From Chamaecrista fasciculata (lineage: Eukaryota > Streptophyta > Magnoliopsida > Fabales > Fabaceae), in assembly GCA_003254925.1 (NCBI GenBank), contig QANZ01039209.1:24071-88070 (forward strand): a stretch of DNA of 64,000 nucleotides. Direction: 5' to 3'. The notes under the pieces are model-generated. The model searched no databases and had not been told where the DNA came from. It was given only the letters and a program-made list of their open reading frames with translations. How positions within the stretch are numbered: position 1 is the first letter of the stretch; the number at the start of each line of letters is the position of its first letter. Below are positions 11,401-21,592 of this stretch, piece after piece. A program made the position numbers and the translations under genes.

Positions 11401-12630
11401 ATTTGAGGAGAACAGGTTCTTATAAAAACCCAGGAAAGCTTCAGCAATATCCTTCTCATTATCTAACCAATCACCATTATCAACCTTGAGCTTAAGAATT
11501 TTATTACGCTTCCTCCTTTGAACAGTAGAGGAGTGAAAGAAACGAGTATTCTGATCGCCAGCCCTGAGCCAATTAACTCTGGCTCGTTGCTCCCAGTATT
11601 TCTCTTCATCATCCCATAAAGCTTCAATCTTTCCCACAATCTCAGCAGCAGAAAAACTTTTCTCTTCAGTAAAATCACCATTCAAACAATCCTGCAACTC
11701 CAAGACCAGCTTGTCAATGAGAATCCTATTGTTAGGAAAAGCCTTTTTACTCCACAAAGCAAGCTTTCTTCTACAGCTAGCAATCTTGACACAGAACACA
11801 GCCAGGGCATTCTCAGCAGAGTCATCAGACAAGCTCCAACCAGCACCAACAGTATCCGCATACTCAGGATGATCAACCCATCTTTGATCAAACTTAAAGA
11901 CCTTTGGAGTCTTAATTTCACAGAAATCTAAGTTCACCAAAATGGGGCAATGATCAGACCCAATTGGGTCAAGATGAAACACTTGGGCATTTTTAAAAAT
12001 ATCTTGAAAGTGACAGTTGCAAATTGCTCTATCCAACCTCTCTCTAATATTGCCATCACCTTGTTGGTTATTGCACCAAGTAAAACTAGCCCCTTGAAAT
12101 CCCATATCCATGAAACCACAGTCAAACATAAAACCTTGAAACTTCCAGATTCTATTCAAACTCCTTGGGTTACCTCCAAACTTCTCACTTCTACAAGCAA
12201 TGTCATTGAAATCACCAATGCTTAACCAAGGAATACTATGATCAGGAGCTAAATTTTTTAAATCATTCCAGAGACTCCACCTCTCATTGTCATCATTAGG
12301 CCCATATACAAACGAGATCACCACCACTGGACAAGGGAACATAGGTCCAGAAACACTAACATGCATCAAATTTTTATGCTTTTCAATAAAATTCACTTGT
12401 ATACTGTCATCCCACCAGAGAGCAAGCCCACCACCAATGCCACATGGTTCCACATAATCAGCCTTAAAACCTTTAAAAAACTTTCTTCTCAGGTTCTCAA
12501 GCTTTCTAGAATTATTTTTAGTTTCCATAAGAAAAACCAAAGAGGGTTTATGGATTTTACCCAGCCTCTTCAAGGCTTTCACTGTCAGAGGGACCCCCAA
12601 CCCTCTACAGTTCCAAGAAAGTATACTCAT
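8464..12630 (-). CDS. LINE ORF2: endonuclease, reverse transcriptase, RNase H
   Basis: 1388 aa without interruption. The N-terminal 230 residues are an apurinic-like endonuclease (MSILSWNCRGLG, METK, IGDFND, GSDHCPI). The reverse transcriptase follows (KIDMNKAYDRLDW; GLRQGDPLSPYIF; catalytic FADDALFF). Next is a zinc-binding region typical of plant L1 (WALKVPPKVKHFFWR, CPICCAEVESVEHLLLFC), and last a C-terminal RNase H domain (INCDGAFQSGG, GAEAVAL, DCKDL, VNKAADCVANLA). It nicks target DNA and copies the element RNA in place. Its ATG overlaps the ORF1 stop as ATGA. Confidence 0.97.
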   Translation of the reverse strand: MSILSWNCRGLGVPLTVKALKRLGKIHKPSLVFLMETKNNSRKLENLRRKFFKGFKADYVEPCGIGGGLALWWDDSIQVNFIEKHKNLMHVSVSGPMFPCPVVVISFVYGPNDDNERWSLWNDLKNLAPDHSIPWLSIGDFNDIACRSEKFGGNPRSLNRIWKFQGFMFDCGFMDMGFQGASFTWCNNQQGDGNIRERLDRAICNCHFQDIFKNAQVFHLDPIGSDHCPILVNLDFCEIKTPKVFKFDQRWVDHPEYADTVGAGWSLSDDSAENALAVFCVKIASCRRKLALWSKKAFPNNRILIDKLVLELQDCLNGDFTEEKSFSAAEIVGKIEALWDDEEKYWEQRARVNWLRAGDQNTRFFHSSTVQRRKRNKILKLKVDNGDWLDNEKDIAEAFLGFYKNLFSSNGVSNCDEMLEFVDTVVNVEDNKKLVEPVVMQEIKRAAFQLGALKAPGPDGFNGSFYHKSWDTIAPDVVRFVKEFFEGDGSIDMLNETNIVLIPKVEGADSINLFRPISLCNFSYKIVSKIIVNRMKNLLAKCVSPNQCAFVPGRLIQDNILVAHEAFHHLKTKKHGKRFEMAVKIDMNKAYDRLDWCFVEKVLLKLGFCEAWVSKIMNCISSVKYNLLLSGRKVGTVKPSCGLRQGDPLSPYIFILASDVLSKVITAFAQINEFEGIKLARSCPTLTHCLFADDALFFLKANSHNCKSFKNIVDWYCSVSGQVVNLDKSCLFFSSNVPEDVRRDLCGVLGIVGTDNPGKYLGLPVIWGRSKTDALAFVKEKMMKKIKGWKQNVLSQAGREILIKAVACAVPMYPMGVFKFPKKVCDSFNSALAKFWWGQKSDEGKIHWVAWKKLSKSKTEGGMGFRDFESFNLALLAKQSWRILNCPNDFWVQIIKGIYFPNTDFLHAKKGGKASWAWSSILAGRDAFMKGACWRVGDGENIQVWEDCWIPTLPGFKLHDKPLDFDCEVTMVRDLILNGNWCLERIRQWITDDEFNAISAIPLASSAAKDSIVWAHSKDGSYTVKSGHFLMAKASDANLSLAGGSRGVSEKFWKAIWALKVPPKVKHFFWRVCNAAVPSRECLFSRKCAINPWCPICCAEVESVEHLLLFCGWARASWFCNALSIRINNVGFSSFILWCENWLLKDDFDDCAKSLIAFHCWEIWKARCQFLFQNQAVNPIFVANRAGALHAEFWRDVIEKPPVADSVSSGSDSVLGWCKPPDGWLKINCDGAFQSGGIAGAGVVVRNSLGTLIDGYQCCFHTFSAFGAEAVALIKGCNLIKNLGVTKVIVEIDCKDLFLAVSDDHFRSDWRCSHLIHHIKGFLSSFKDVSLVWIPRHVNKAADCVANLAAKRMCPLGWVSMPPSSLAKLLLEDLAVCAGTALSRNGIG

Positions 12631-14252
12631 GACTCCCTTGTGGCTGTTTGAGGCCAGCCACCACCGCCCATTGCAGCATCTCCAAGAGCCTTAAAAGCAA
12701 ACTCCTCACTGATTACCACATCCTCTCCCATCTTAACAGGAACATCAACCAGATTACAGATAACCTCCTTATATTTTTTCAGCTTCACTTCTCTCACCTT
12801 ATCCTTCTTTTTCCCACAACCATCCTTAGACAGAGATTCAGGGCTTTCAGCACCCTTGCCATAATTCAAAACATCCATACCAACTAGACCATTCAAACTA
12901 GCTTCCTCATCATCTGAGGATTTCTGTTTCTTAACTGTCAACTCATCATTATTGCCCAGCACTAGCTTTCTTCTTATGCTAACCTTCTGAATATCTCTAG
13001 CAAGAGAGATTTCATATTCCTTCGGGCTCCTGATCACTAAAGCATGCGCATCTAATTTTTCATCATCAGAAGGAAGCTCCACAATATAGGGGCTAACTGA
13101 AGCCTCAACAACTGCAGACTTAATGGGTTTAAACTTCCTCTTAGGCCTATTGTACTTAAGAGGACTTGTAACTTCCACATCCACCAAATCCATATCATTC
13201 TGGCCCATGCCAGGTGTCATCAACGAAGTCTGGCCCAAACCACCAACAACTTGGCCCACATTCTCAAAAAGCACATTATTATGAAAATTAATATGAGGAA
13301 AATTACCAGATACTGTGCCACGCGTCCTCTCCTCCAGCTGTCCCTTTCCAGACGATCCCGAGGCGTAACCAACCTCCTGCTTTGTCACGCCCAAACGAAT
13401 GTTCGCCTCAACAGAATTTTGACTCCCCTCGTCACGCGCTTCACCTTCTTCGTTGCCACCACGCGCCTCTCTGCTACTAGCCACACTACCAGATTCATCT
13501 TCATCGCCATTAATGACCACAATTCTTCCAAAACTTCTAAGTGGTTCCGTCCCCAACCAAGCACCGTAATCCGAAGGATTCTTCCCTTCCTTCTTGCAGC
13601 CACGCTGATCATGCCCCAACATTCCGCATCGAAAACAGAGATGTTGAAGTTTTTCATATCTCGCCTTCACCCAGATACGCTCGAGATTAGGCCTTGGGAT
13701 AAAAACACCAGTTATAAACGGCTGATTAATATTAACCAGCACCCTGACTCGCGCAAAATTCCTGCCCATTTTACCATCAGGTGATGGTTCCTCAACAGCT
13801 AACACAACCCCAAATATACCCCCAATTTTAGTAATATTCTTCAACGAAAACCCTTCCAGAGGTAATCCATGCAACTGAATCCAATAAGGACTCGAATCCA
13901 ACTTAATCTCTTCAATCGTAAGCAAAGGTTTCCATCTCTCAATCACCAGCAGATAGCCTAGGATCATCCAAGGCCTACCTCTCATAATTCTATGACAATC
14001 CTCCTCTCTATCAAACGAAAAACGAAACACATTTCCCCCCAGCTCAGAGATGCCCAAACCTCCCTGAATATTCCAAGCTCGATGAAACATAGACTTCACA
14101 GTATTACGATTCAACACTTTATCAGTAACTAACCTTCCCACAAGAGTCTTCTTCCTAACGCACACCCCCACTGGGTCTTCCCAGTCGAAATCCTCGCAGA
14201 TTCCAGCTCCACCAACATTGCTAAGGCCACTTCCCTCACCTTCCAAGCTCAT
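12627..14252 (-). CDS. LINE ORF1: DUF4283 and zinc-knuckle RNA-binding protein
   Basis: 541 aa, intact. The first 200 residues fit the DUF4283 domain of plant L1 ORF1 proteins (RGRPWMILGYLLVIERW; PYWIQLHGLPLEGF). A CCHC zinc knuckle follows at about residue 212 (CFRCGMLGHDQRGC), then a long acidic/basic low-complexity tail. It is expected to coat the LINE RNA and form the particle used for retrotransposition. The TGA stop (12629-12627) shares two bases with the ORF2 ATG. Confidence 0.95.
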   Translation of the reverse strand: MSLEGEGSGLSNVGGAGICEDFDWEDPVGVCVRKKTLVGRLVTDKVLNRNTVKSMFHRAWNIQGGLGISELGGNVFRFSFDREEDCHRIMRGRPWMILGYLLVIERWKPLLTIEEIKLDSSPYWIQLHGLPLEGFSLKNITKIGGIFGVVLAVEEPSPDGKMGRNFARVRVLVNINQPFITGVFIPRPNLERIWVKARYEKLQHLCFRCGMLGHDQRGCKKEGKNPSDYGAWLGTEPLRSFGRIVVINGDEDESGSVASSREARGGNEEGEARDEGSQNSVEANIRLGVTKQEVGYASGSSGKGQLEERTRGTVSGNFPHINFHNNVLFENVGQVVGGLGQTSLMTPGMGQNDMDLVDVEVTSPLKYNRPKRKFKPIKSAVVEASVSPYIVELPSDDEKLDAHALVIRSPKEYEISLARDIQKVSIRRKLVLGNNDELTVKKQKSSDDEEASLNGLVGMDVLNYGKGAESPESLSKDGCGKKKDKVREVKLKKYKEVICNLVDVPVKMGEDVVISEEFAFKALGDAAMGGGGWPQTATRES

Positions 14253-14324
14253 GATGAACAGCAGAAAAAACTCTCACAGGGAGAGAGCAAAGTTACTCCC
14301 ACAACGGAGAGAGCATTGTCGAAA

Positions 14325-14338
14325 TAGGCAAAAGAATT
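14325..14338. repeat. Target-site duplication of the LINE (5' side)
   Basis: taggcaaaagaatt, an exact match to 8265-8278, immediately 5' of the LINE. Confidence 0.93.
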
Positions 14339-14883
14339 GATACAAGAGAGGATACAACTGAAAAACTAATCACATGATTCTATTAAAACAGAATTACTTT
14401 TTTTTTTTTTATGGACAACAGAATTAGTTAAACTTAGCTGAACTTCACTATAATACTGTTACTAATAGCTAGTCGGACAATGGAAGAAATTTTTCTTTTT
14501 AAAAAAAAAGTAGTTTACGATGTGGGACAAACCAAATGGGGCTAAGGAATTGGACATTATTTTAGATGGGCTAGAGGAACACCAGAAGGCAGAAGAACAG
14601 AGCCTCCACCGACACTAGAGATGGGGACCAAGATAAGACTTCATCCACGTCATGCTGTCTCTACTTGATAATGGCTCACACCTAGCAGGCTATGTCTATG
14701 ATGCCCATACTATCATCAAAGCCACATTACTGGTACAATTTTATATATAATACAATGATTCTAGTACCAACAGGTGATAATACAATCTATCTTAATTGCA
14801 CTCTGCTCAATAAATCAATCAACATTCTAGGGTTTAAAACAAAAAGAAAAATTACGGTTAGGGTGGGAAAGGAAGGCGTATAA
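14339..14883. other. Intergenic, upstream of the second CYP82 gene
   Basis: Spacer between the LINE and the second P450 promoter. No coding sequence seen. Confidence 0.6.
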
Positions 14884-14894
14884 TATATAAATAG
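14884..14894 (+). promoter_or_regulatory. Probable TATA box of the second CYP82
   Basis: tatataaatag lies 50 bases before the ATG at 14944. The core matches the plant TATA consensus and would place transcription start about 25-30 bases further on, giving a very short leader. Confidence 0.6.
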
Positions 14895-14943
14895 CGTTGT
14901 TAGGGTGGGAGCAAAATTACGGTTTCAGGAGAGGGAGAATAGA

Positions 14944-16235
14944 ATGAGTTTGTTAAATAGTACAGTGGTGGGAGTGATTTCTGTAGCCTTGATACTATAT
15001 TTCTGGTTAGTGAGAGGAAGAGGGAGAGAGAGAAAAGGGACAAGTGCCCCAGAAGCAGGGGGAGGGTGGCCTATCGTAGGTCACCTTCCCCTATTGAGTG
15101 GCACCAACATAGCTCATTACACATTAGGAGCCCTGGCTGACAAGTACGGACCCATATTCACCATCCGGCTCGGGTCACAACGAGCCGTGGTCATCAGCAA
15201 TTGGGAACTCGCTAAGGAATGCTTCACCACCAACGACTTAGCCGTCTCTACGCGCACTCGAGTCATCTCTGTTCAACGACTCACCTACAACCAAGCCATG
15301 TTCCTTTTCTCGCCCTACGGCTCTTACTGGCGCGAAATTCGCAAGCTTGCCACTTTGGAATTACTCTCCAACCGCAGAATTGAGCAGCAAAGCCTTGTGA
15401 GGATCTCCGAAGTTGGGTCAAGTATTAAGGAATTGTTCCAACTCTGGAATGAAAAGAAGAACGAGACTTCTTGGGTGTTGGTGAATCTCAGTCAGTGTTT
15501 TGGAGAAATGATGGTAAACATGCTTCTAAGAACCATATGTGGGAAGAGATTTTTTGGGGGTGAAGCAGAGGTGAGAGAGGAAGATGCACAGAGGTTTTTG
15601 AGGAATTTGAGAGAGTGGGTTCGTTTGTTGGGAGTGTTTGTGTTGGGGGATGCTCTGCCTTGTTTGCGATGGCTAGACTTTGGAGGAAATGAGAAGGCCA
15701 TGAAAAAGAATATGGAAGAAATGGATGCGATTTTGAATGAGTGGTTGCAGGAGCACCGAAGTAAGACACAAGCTGCTGCTGCTGATGATGGTGACGACGA
15801 CGCTTCGTCAAGAAATAGAGATTTCATGGATGCCATGCTCTCTGTTCTTAGTGCTTCAGGGCTGGGAGGATACGATGCAGATACTATCAACAAAGCCAAT
15901 ACTTTGGTATGTATGCATATACATCTTTTCACTCTAAATTCATTCATACTAATTAAGCTTTACTAAATTAAAGTATATTTGTGTTTTTCAAAGGATTTTA
16001 CTACAATAAGTTAGAGTTTCTAGGAGTTTCACCTTCTCTTTTTTTTTTTCCCTCGATCTATCTCTCTCAACTTTATCTATCTATTTATAACAAAACAATG
16101 TTTAATATAATATCTTACAGTTTTAATTATTGGACTACATGTATAGAAAAAATTATCTTAAATGGTAGCATGAGTTAATTTTTTTCACTCTTGAATGTTG
16201 ATTTTTGTGTAGACTAGCCAGAAGTGACATTTGAA

Positions 16236-16270
<35 letters not shown>

Positions 16271-17069
16271 GCCGGGAATATATGTCTTTTATGTTGATGA
16301 CAAAGAAGACCATTTGGCATCACATGTCACGCACATGGCATATGAAAGTTATTGACAAAAACAAAAACAAAAACAAAAACAAAAAATACATTAACATGTT
16401 AATTAACAATAACCTAGATATTGTATATATATTCTGTAGGTGTTAATTGCAGGAGGAGTTGACACGACCACAGTGACACTCACTTGGGCAATATCTCGTT
16501 TACTAAACAATCCTCATACTTTGAAAGAAGCACAGAAAGAATTGGACATTCAAGTTGGGAGAGAAAGAGAAGTGAAGGAATCTGATATAATCAAACTTGT
16601 TTACCTTCAAGCCATAGTGAAAGAGACACTAAGGCTACACCCACCAGCTTCTCTTTCAGGGCCTCGCATGTTCTCAGAGGATTGCACCATTGGTGGCTAC
16701 CATGTTGAAAAGGGAACACGATTGCTCACAAACTTGTGGAAGATCCAAACAGACCCAAGGATTTGGGCAGAGCCATTGGAGTTTAAGCCAGAAAGGTTTC
16801 TTACCACACACAAAGATGTTGATATGAGAGGTCATCATTTTGAGCTAATCCCATTTGGAAGTGGAAGAAGGATATGTCCTGCAATATCCTTGGGACTTCA
16901 AACCATTCATCTAAGTTTAGCAAATTTCTTGCACTCATTTGAATTCTCAAAGCCTTCTGATGAGCCCATTGACATGACTGAGATTTTCGGACTCAATACC
17001 ATGAAGGCTACTCCGCTTGAGGTTCTCATTAAGCCTCGTCTTTCTTCTGAGCTTTATGAACCACTGTGA
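14944..17069 (+). CDS. Cytochrome P450, CYP82 family, second copy
   Basis: Exons 14944-15906 and 16440-17069 (533-bp intron, phase 0) encode 530 aa. An N-terminal anchor ([16 protein letters not shown]) precedes [17 protein letters not shown]. The I-helix AGGVDTT, K-helix KETLR and FKPERF are all present. The haem loop reads [11 protein letters not shown]: the Cys ligand is there, but the usual Gly two residues after it is Ala (16881-16883). The intron sits at the same place as in the first CYP82, and the intron carries TA and aaaac repeats. I start at ATG 14944 because it precedes the anchor; the upstream in-frame sequence has no ATG. Substrate unknown. Confidence 0.94.
16238..16267. repeat. 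TA microsatellite in the CYP82 intron
   Basis: About fifteen TA units in the single intron of the second CYP82. Confidence 0.85.
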
Positions 17070-17226
17070 TGATCCATTTTAGGAGGCAAATTTGAGGAGG
17101 CTTCTTGAAGGATGATTATGATCGAAACTTAAAATATAAAAAGTACTGTTATATAGACGGTTCCACAATTATTATTATATATGTGCATTGTAAAATTCAA
17201 AATTCAGTTTGTTTAACTTATCTTTC

Positions 17227-17881
17227 CAAAAAATTTCTCTTCGTTTTGCTCTCTTTCTTCTGTGTAAAGCTCCTTGGGCCGCCGTTGTCTTAGTGGCGGT
17301 GACCCTCCTTTGTTTATTTAGAGTTGAAAATCCTTCCCCCGTGAGAGTTTCACTCTCTCTTTATGAGAGTAATACTTTATTTCAAGGGTTTTGTGGCAGC
17401 GGCGTGTAGGATCAGAGATCGCATGACGTTGATTTGGTCTAGTTTTCTCTGCAACAGTGACTACATACTAGGCATTTCACGACGACTTTTGGTTTGACTT
17501 CCACGGTGGCTTCTTGGTTTGGTTCTGGTTTTTGGGTGCTCGATGAGTTTTGTTCTAGCTCAAGTATGTCCACGGCGTCGTCTCTTGTTTGCTTCCATGG
17601 CGGCTTCCAAGGCAGCATTTTATCAAATAATTATTGTTGTTTTGAGTCTGTTACGTGTAACTTTTGTTGGATCCCTAGATCTGTTAATTTGGCAACTGAT
17701 TATCTTGCCAATTTGTCTTATACGAGGATGAGTCCTCTTGGATGAGTTGTAAACCCCCTACCTTCATTAGTTGATATCCTGTCTAGTAATGCTGCTTATT
17801 TTTCTTTGGTTTTTTTTTTGTATTGTACTTATTTTTGCCTTGCTATTGAATGAATTATGTTTTATAAAAAAAAAATATATA
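17227..17881 (+). mobile_element. Short LINE-derived non-autonomous element, copy 1
   Basis: A GC-richer segment (gggccgccgttgtct, ggcggtga) leads to a remnant of a LINE RNase H tail (CNFCWIPRSVNLATDYLANL, MSPLG, stop near 17745), then a 3' UTR and an A-run at 17866-17875. No endonuclease or reverse transcriptase lies between. Both ends match the copy at 42615-43242. A possible 8-bp duplication (tatctttc at 17219-17226 and 17882-17889) brackets it. Confidence 0.7.
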
Positions 17882-17889
17882 TATCTTTC

Positions 17890-18237
17890 TAATCAGGATA
17901 TTTTCCGGTATGAGAAATGTAAATTGTATTCGTGTGTGGTCTCAAATTATTCATATCAAGTTACCTTATTGATTGCAACTTGTTGAAGTCAGAATGTTAA
18001 TCACATACTTTATATATTAAAAGCGAAGCCGTAATGGACAAAATTAGAAAGATGATTCCACAAAAAGTGATAAGATGAGCCGTAGACAGTAGACTACAAC
18101 TTCAACTTCACTTTGATATTTCTCTGCTTACTTCACCATCCATAAATGAAGCGAGCACCGTGACAAGAGATTGAGATAAGCCGCCGAGATATTTTCCGGT
18201 GATAACAAATTTAGGACCAAGTAGGCAAGTACATTAA

Positions 18238-18283
<46 letters not shown>

Positions 18284-19646
18284 TGGTTCTTTTTCCTAAT
18301 TAAATAAAAAAATTACTTTTTTTGGTACAGAAAAACTATATAAAATACTTAGTTTATTAGCAAAATATTCTAGTAAACTAAATCCCCTCGAGTTCTCTAT
18401 AGCTGTAGTGCTTAATCTAAACTCTTGAACTCATCTCCCTTTATCTACTCGTGCCACGTGTTGCATCTCCATGTGGTGCATAATTTGAAAAAAGAAAAAA
18501 TTTACTATTTGCTACTTGAATTTATATTGTAGATTTATAGTCTTTGAATAATTAAAATATATTATTCATTTCTTGATTATTATAATTGTCAAATATTTTA
18601 TTTTGGGAGACCAAAACATAAAAATTTAGTACAAATTTAAAGATAAAAAATATTAATCTAATATAAATTCAGAGACTAAAAAATATAAAATCAATTTAAA
18701 TTTGAGGATCAAATTGTTACTAAGAACTAAATAATTTTTAATTAAAATATTTCAAGATCAAATTGTATATTACAAATATTCAAAAATTTATTAGTTAATT
18801 CAATATAAATTTAGCAACCAAATAGTCAATTTTCATTTGAAAAAACCATCCATGACATTGATGAAAGAATGACTTAATTTTCAATAATTTTATGTTAGAT
18901 TTGAACATTAAGCCGTATTTCGAGAACTCTATCCAGGTACCAATTATTCTATTCATAATGGGCCTGATGGGCTAGACTGAAGTCTGGGTCTGGAACGTAT
19001 TTAATTATCTTTTCTTGGCGGGCTCAGGGTTCAATATTACTGCAGGTTTTTTTTTTCTGGTAGGATTACTGCAGGTTTTGAAAGAGAGTGAGAAAAACTA
19101 ATCTTTATAGTTGGGAATTTGGGGGTGGTCCAAATTAAAGTAAAACAAAGAATCTTATTTTGGCATCCGACAGTTGGTTGTTAGGGAATGGATCACTTTC
19201 GTTTTAAAATGTATTTATTTGATGGATAAGGCCCTCTTTAGTAAGAAAATGGTAACGGATAAAATCACAAAAAAATTATTTTATGAAAGGAAAAGGCGAT
19301 ATATGTAGATGGATAGGAATCTGATGCCGTTGAAATGATGTAAGATGGATGTGATGTGTCCGCGAAGCATCAAGGTAACAAATGCGATCCTACCCGAAAC
19401 AAGAATGAAATGAATAAACAAAGAAAATATCGAACCCAAAGTTTGATTTTAATTTTGAACCGACCAGCACGTGTGTTAGTTAAAACCAGGGACAAAGAGA
19501 CACAGGTTCAAATCGTTTCCAATGGCGCCTCGAACCTCTCATTCCCACCGACCCGACCCATTTCTTTTTCTTTCTTTGCAGACGTACGTATTAATTATTT
19601 TTATATATTAATAACACCAAAGTGCTATCCCACTTCAGTTGACACT
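17890..19646. other. Intergenic, AT-rich
   Basis: No gene seen. Contains an AAT microsatellite (18236-18283) and, around 18480-18840, AT-rich sequence with repeated phrases like accaaat/aaattta that suggest an old MITE, but without clear ends. Confidence 0.6.
18236..18283. repeat. AAT trinucleotide microsatellite
   Basis: About fifteen uninterrupted AAT units. Confidence 0.95.
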
Positions 19647-19654
19647 TATAAATA
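19647..19654 (+). promoter_or_regulatory. Probable TATA box of the 111-aa gene
   Basis: tataaata, 100 bases before the ATG at 19755. Confidence 0.6.
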
Positions 19655-19754
19655 ATACACATCCACTCCCACGTCTTTACCTCCCAAAAATAGTGTAATT
19701 CTTACTTTGTGAGCTAGTAAGATCGAAAGTTGTGGGTGACAAATATAGAAAAGA

Positions 19755-20090
19755 ATGGGTTGGAAGAAGGAGAAGCAAGTGGTTGTGGGGAAGACAGGAA
19801 GAGTGGAAGAAGAAGAAGAAGTAGAAGTAGAAGGGGGATTTGGGGAGAAGGAAAACTCAGTGAAGAAAGTGACGAGAGAGTTGAAGATAAAGGGAAGAAG
19901 CAATGGGGGAGAGAATATTGAAATGGATAAAGATGTGGTTTTAAGGCGGATTCGTCAGAGAAAACGAGTCAACAAGTTCAGATCTGCTCTTCAAGCTCTT
20001 GTCACATCTCCTTTCTCCAAAAACACCAATCAACCCTCTTCTTCTTCCTCTTCCTCTTCCTGGCTTGACGATCCTTTTGCTGCCCTCTAA
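19755..20090 (+). CDS. Small conserved-looking plant protein, function unknown
   Basis: Single-exon ORF of 111 aa with a good TATA box upstream. The N-terminal half is Glu/Lys-rich and low in complexity. The C-terminal half has a basic segment (VLRRIRQRKRVNKFRSALQA), then a Ser run and an acidic-hydrophobic end (WLDDPFAAL). The basic stretch could be a nuclear signal or nucleic-acid contact, but that is only inference. I do not recognise the family. In favour of a real gene are the promoter match and the ordered C-terminus. Confidence 0.6.
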   Translation: MGWKKEKQVVVGKTGRVEEEEEVEVEGGFGEKENSVKKVTRELKIKGRSNGGENIEMDKDVVLRRIRQRKRVNKFRSALQALVTSPFSKNTNQPSSSSSSSSWLDDPFAAL

Positions 20091-21592
20091 TCTCTATCAC
20101 TACTCTTTTAGTTATTACCTCTTTCAATTTGTATACATATATGTTTATGTTTATGTTTATGTATATGTATGTCAGGTCGTAGTGATCAACTCTCTAGGAA
20201 TTCTGAGGATCTTCTTTTTTCTTTTTTTTTTCTTTTTCCAGTCTGCGAATCAAGTTTAGGGACTCAATTCAACATGTATGTTCAGACATATAAACCAAAT
20301 AACAAAAGAATGTAAGAAACATGAACTTTGTTATTATTATATTTTCCGTTTCTATTGCGTTACATCACTAATCAATATCATGTTCCTTCTTCACCTTTGT
20401 GGTTACTTTAAAAACCAAGTCCAACGAAAAGGCCGGTGAGCCCAAGTCCAAACCTTTGTGGGTACTTTAAAAACCCTCAACTCACCTGACAACTATTTTT
20501 GGGCCACAACATAACAACAATTTCAAGGCTCATATAAAATCCTTTCTGGGCTTCTGTCCGTTCTCACTTATAAAAAGGATTTTCACAAAAACAAAAAAAA
20601 AAACTCAATTTTGATTCATCCTGAATTCTTGACCAGAAAAAATAAATTAAATCTGAATTCTGAGCATCATCTCTGCTTCAATCATGATTCCACATTCTAA
20701 AAATTCCCTTTGGGGGTAACATAACAGTAACCTTGTCCACGACCTCCTTAACAATTTCATTTAAGCCTCATTAATAGTTATTCGCGGTTGTTAAACAAAA
20801 GTCAATTACAGCAAACGGTCAGATCTAACAAAAACAGAGAGGACAAGAAAGGACATAAAGCAACCAATGCATTGAAAACCATGCTCATCCAAAGATTAGT
20901 CAATGCACAATTCAATAACTTAAAAGAAAAAGACGAAAAAGATTACAGTAGTATTGATAGAGTTTAGGGAATACTCTCCACCGGTTCTTTGATGTTTTAG
21001 AGAATTGTTTTTATTTTAAAATATTTGATGTTTTATAAATTCAAAAAACATTAATGATTTTTTTACCATTCTATTCTTATTATTAGGAGAATTATAAATG
21101 AATAAACATTTTTCAATTAATTTAATAGGGATAGTTTAGTCTTTTTATCTTATTTTTCTCTTATTTTAGGTGAACTCATCATTTCCTTAATCTGTGTGCA
21201 TTTACCTTAAACATCAGATATATAAAACCGGAAGGAGTATCCCACAAGGTAGACCCTTCAAGGTAGATCCTTCGAGGAATACCTCAAGTGAGATTACCTC
21301 ATGTTTTATATAAACTCCTATTAGATATGCTTTATCTCTATTTTTATTTGGCCTCTCTCATACTATACTAACTTAAGCGTCGGAGTCTCACTCAGAAGTC
21401 TTCCTCACAGCTAGACTAACCCTTGCAGGTATTAATTAGAGCTCGCTGGCTGGATATACTTATCAAGTATCAAGTATATTAGTATATATTTGTTTACCAC
21501 TCCATTTTTCTTCAATCCTTAGCACTTAGCACTAGTTTCTCCAGGGTCAAATGCCCAAATTGATTTTCCTTTTGTTCAAACTCAGGCGTTTA
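20091..21592. other. Intergenic
   Basis: 3' flank of the small gene with a tttatg repeat near 20140-20170, a partial 60-bp duplication around 20395-20480 (two copies of cctttgtgg, tactttaaaaacc), and otherwise unremarkable AT-rich DNA. Confidence 0.6.

Larger units (their letters stand above)
8279..14324 (-). mobile_element. Full-length L1-type LINE retrotransposon
   Basis: A 6.05-kb non-LTR element on the minus strand with a short 5' leader (about 14324-14253), ORF1, ORF2, a 3' UTR of about 170 bp and a poly(A) tail (T-run at about 8277-8291 on +). It is flanked by a perfect 14-bp duplication. Both ORFs are uninterrupted, so the insertion looks recent. It landed between the CYP82 fragment and the second CYP82 gene. 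Confidence 0.97.

Noticed and set aside
21220-21440. Possible LTR edge (acttaagcgtcggagtc, then cttgcaggt)
   Set aside because: The phrase recalls plant Gypsy LTRs, but no partner repeat, primer site or coding remnant was found nearby.
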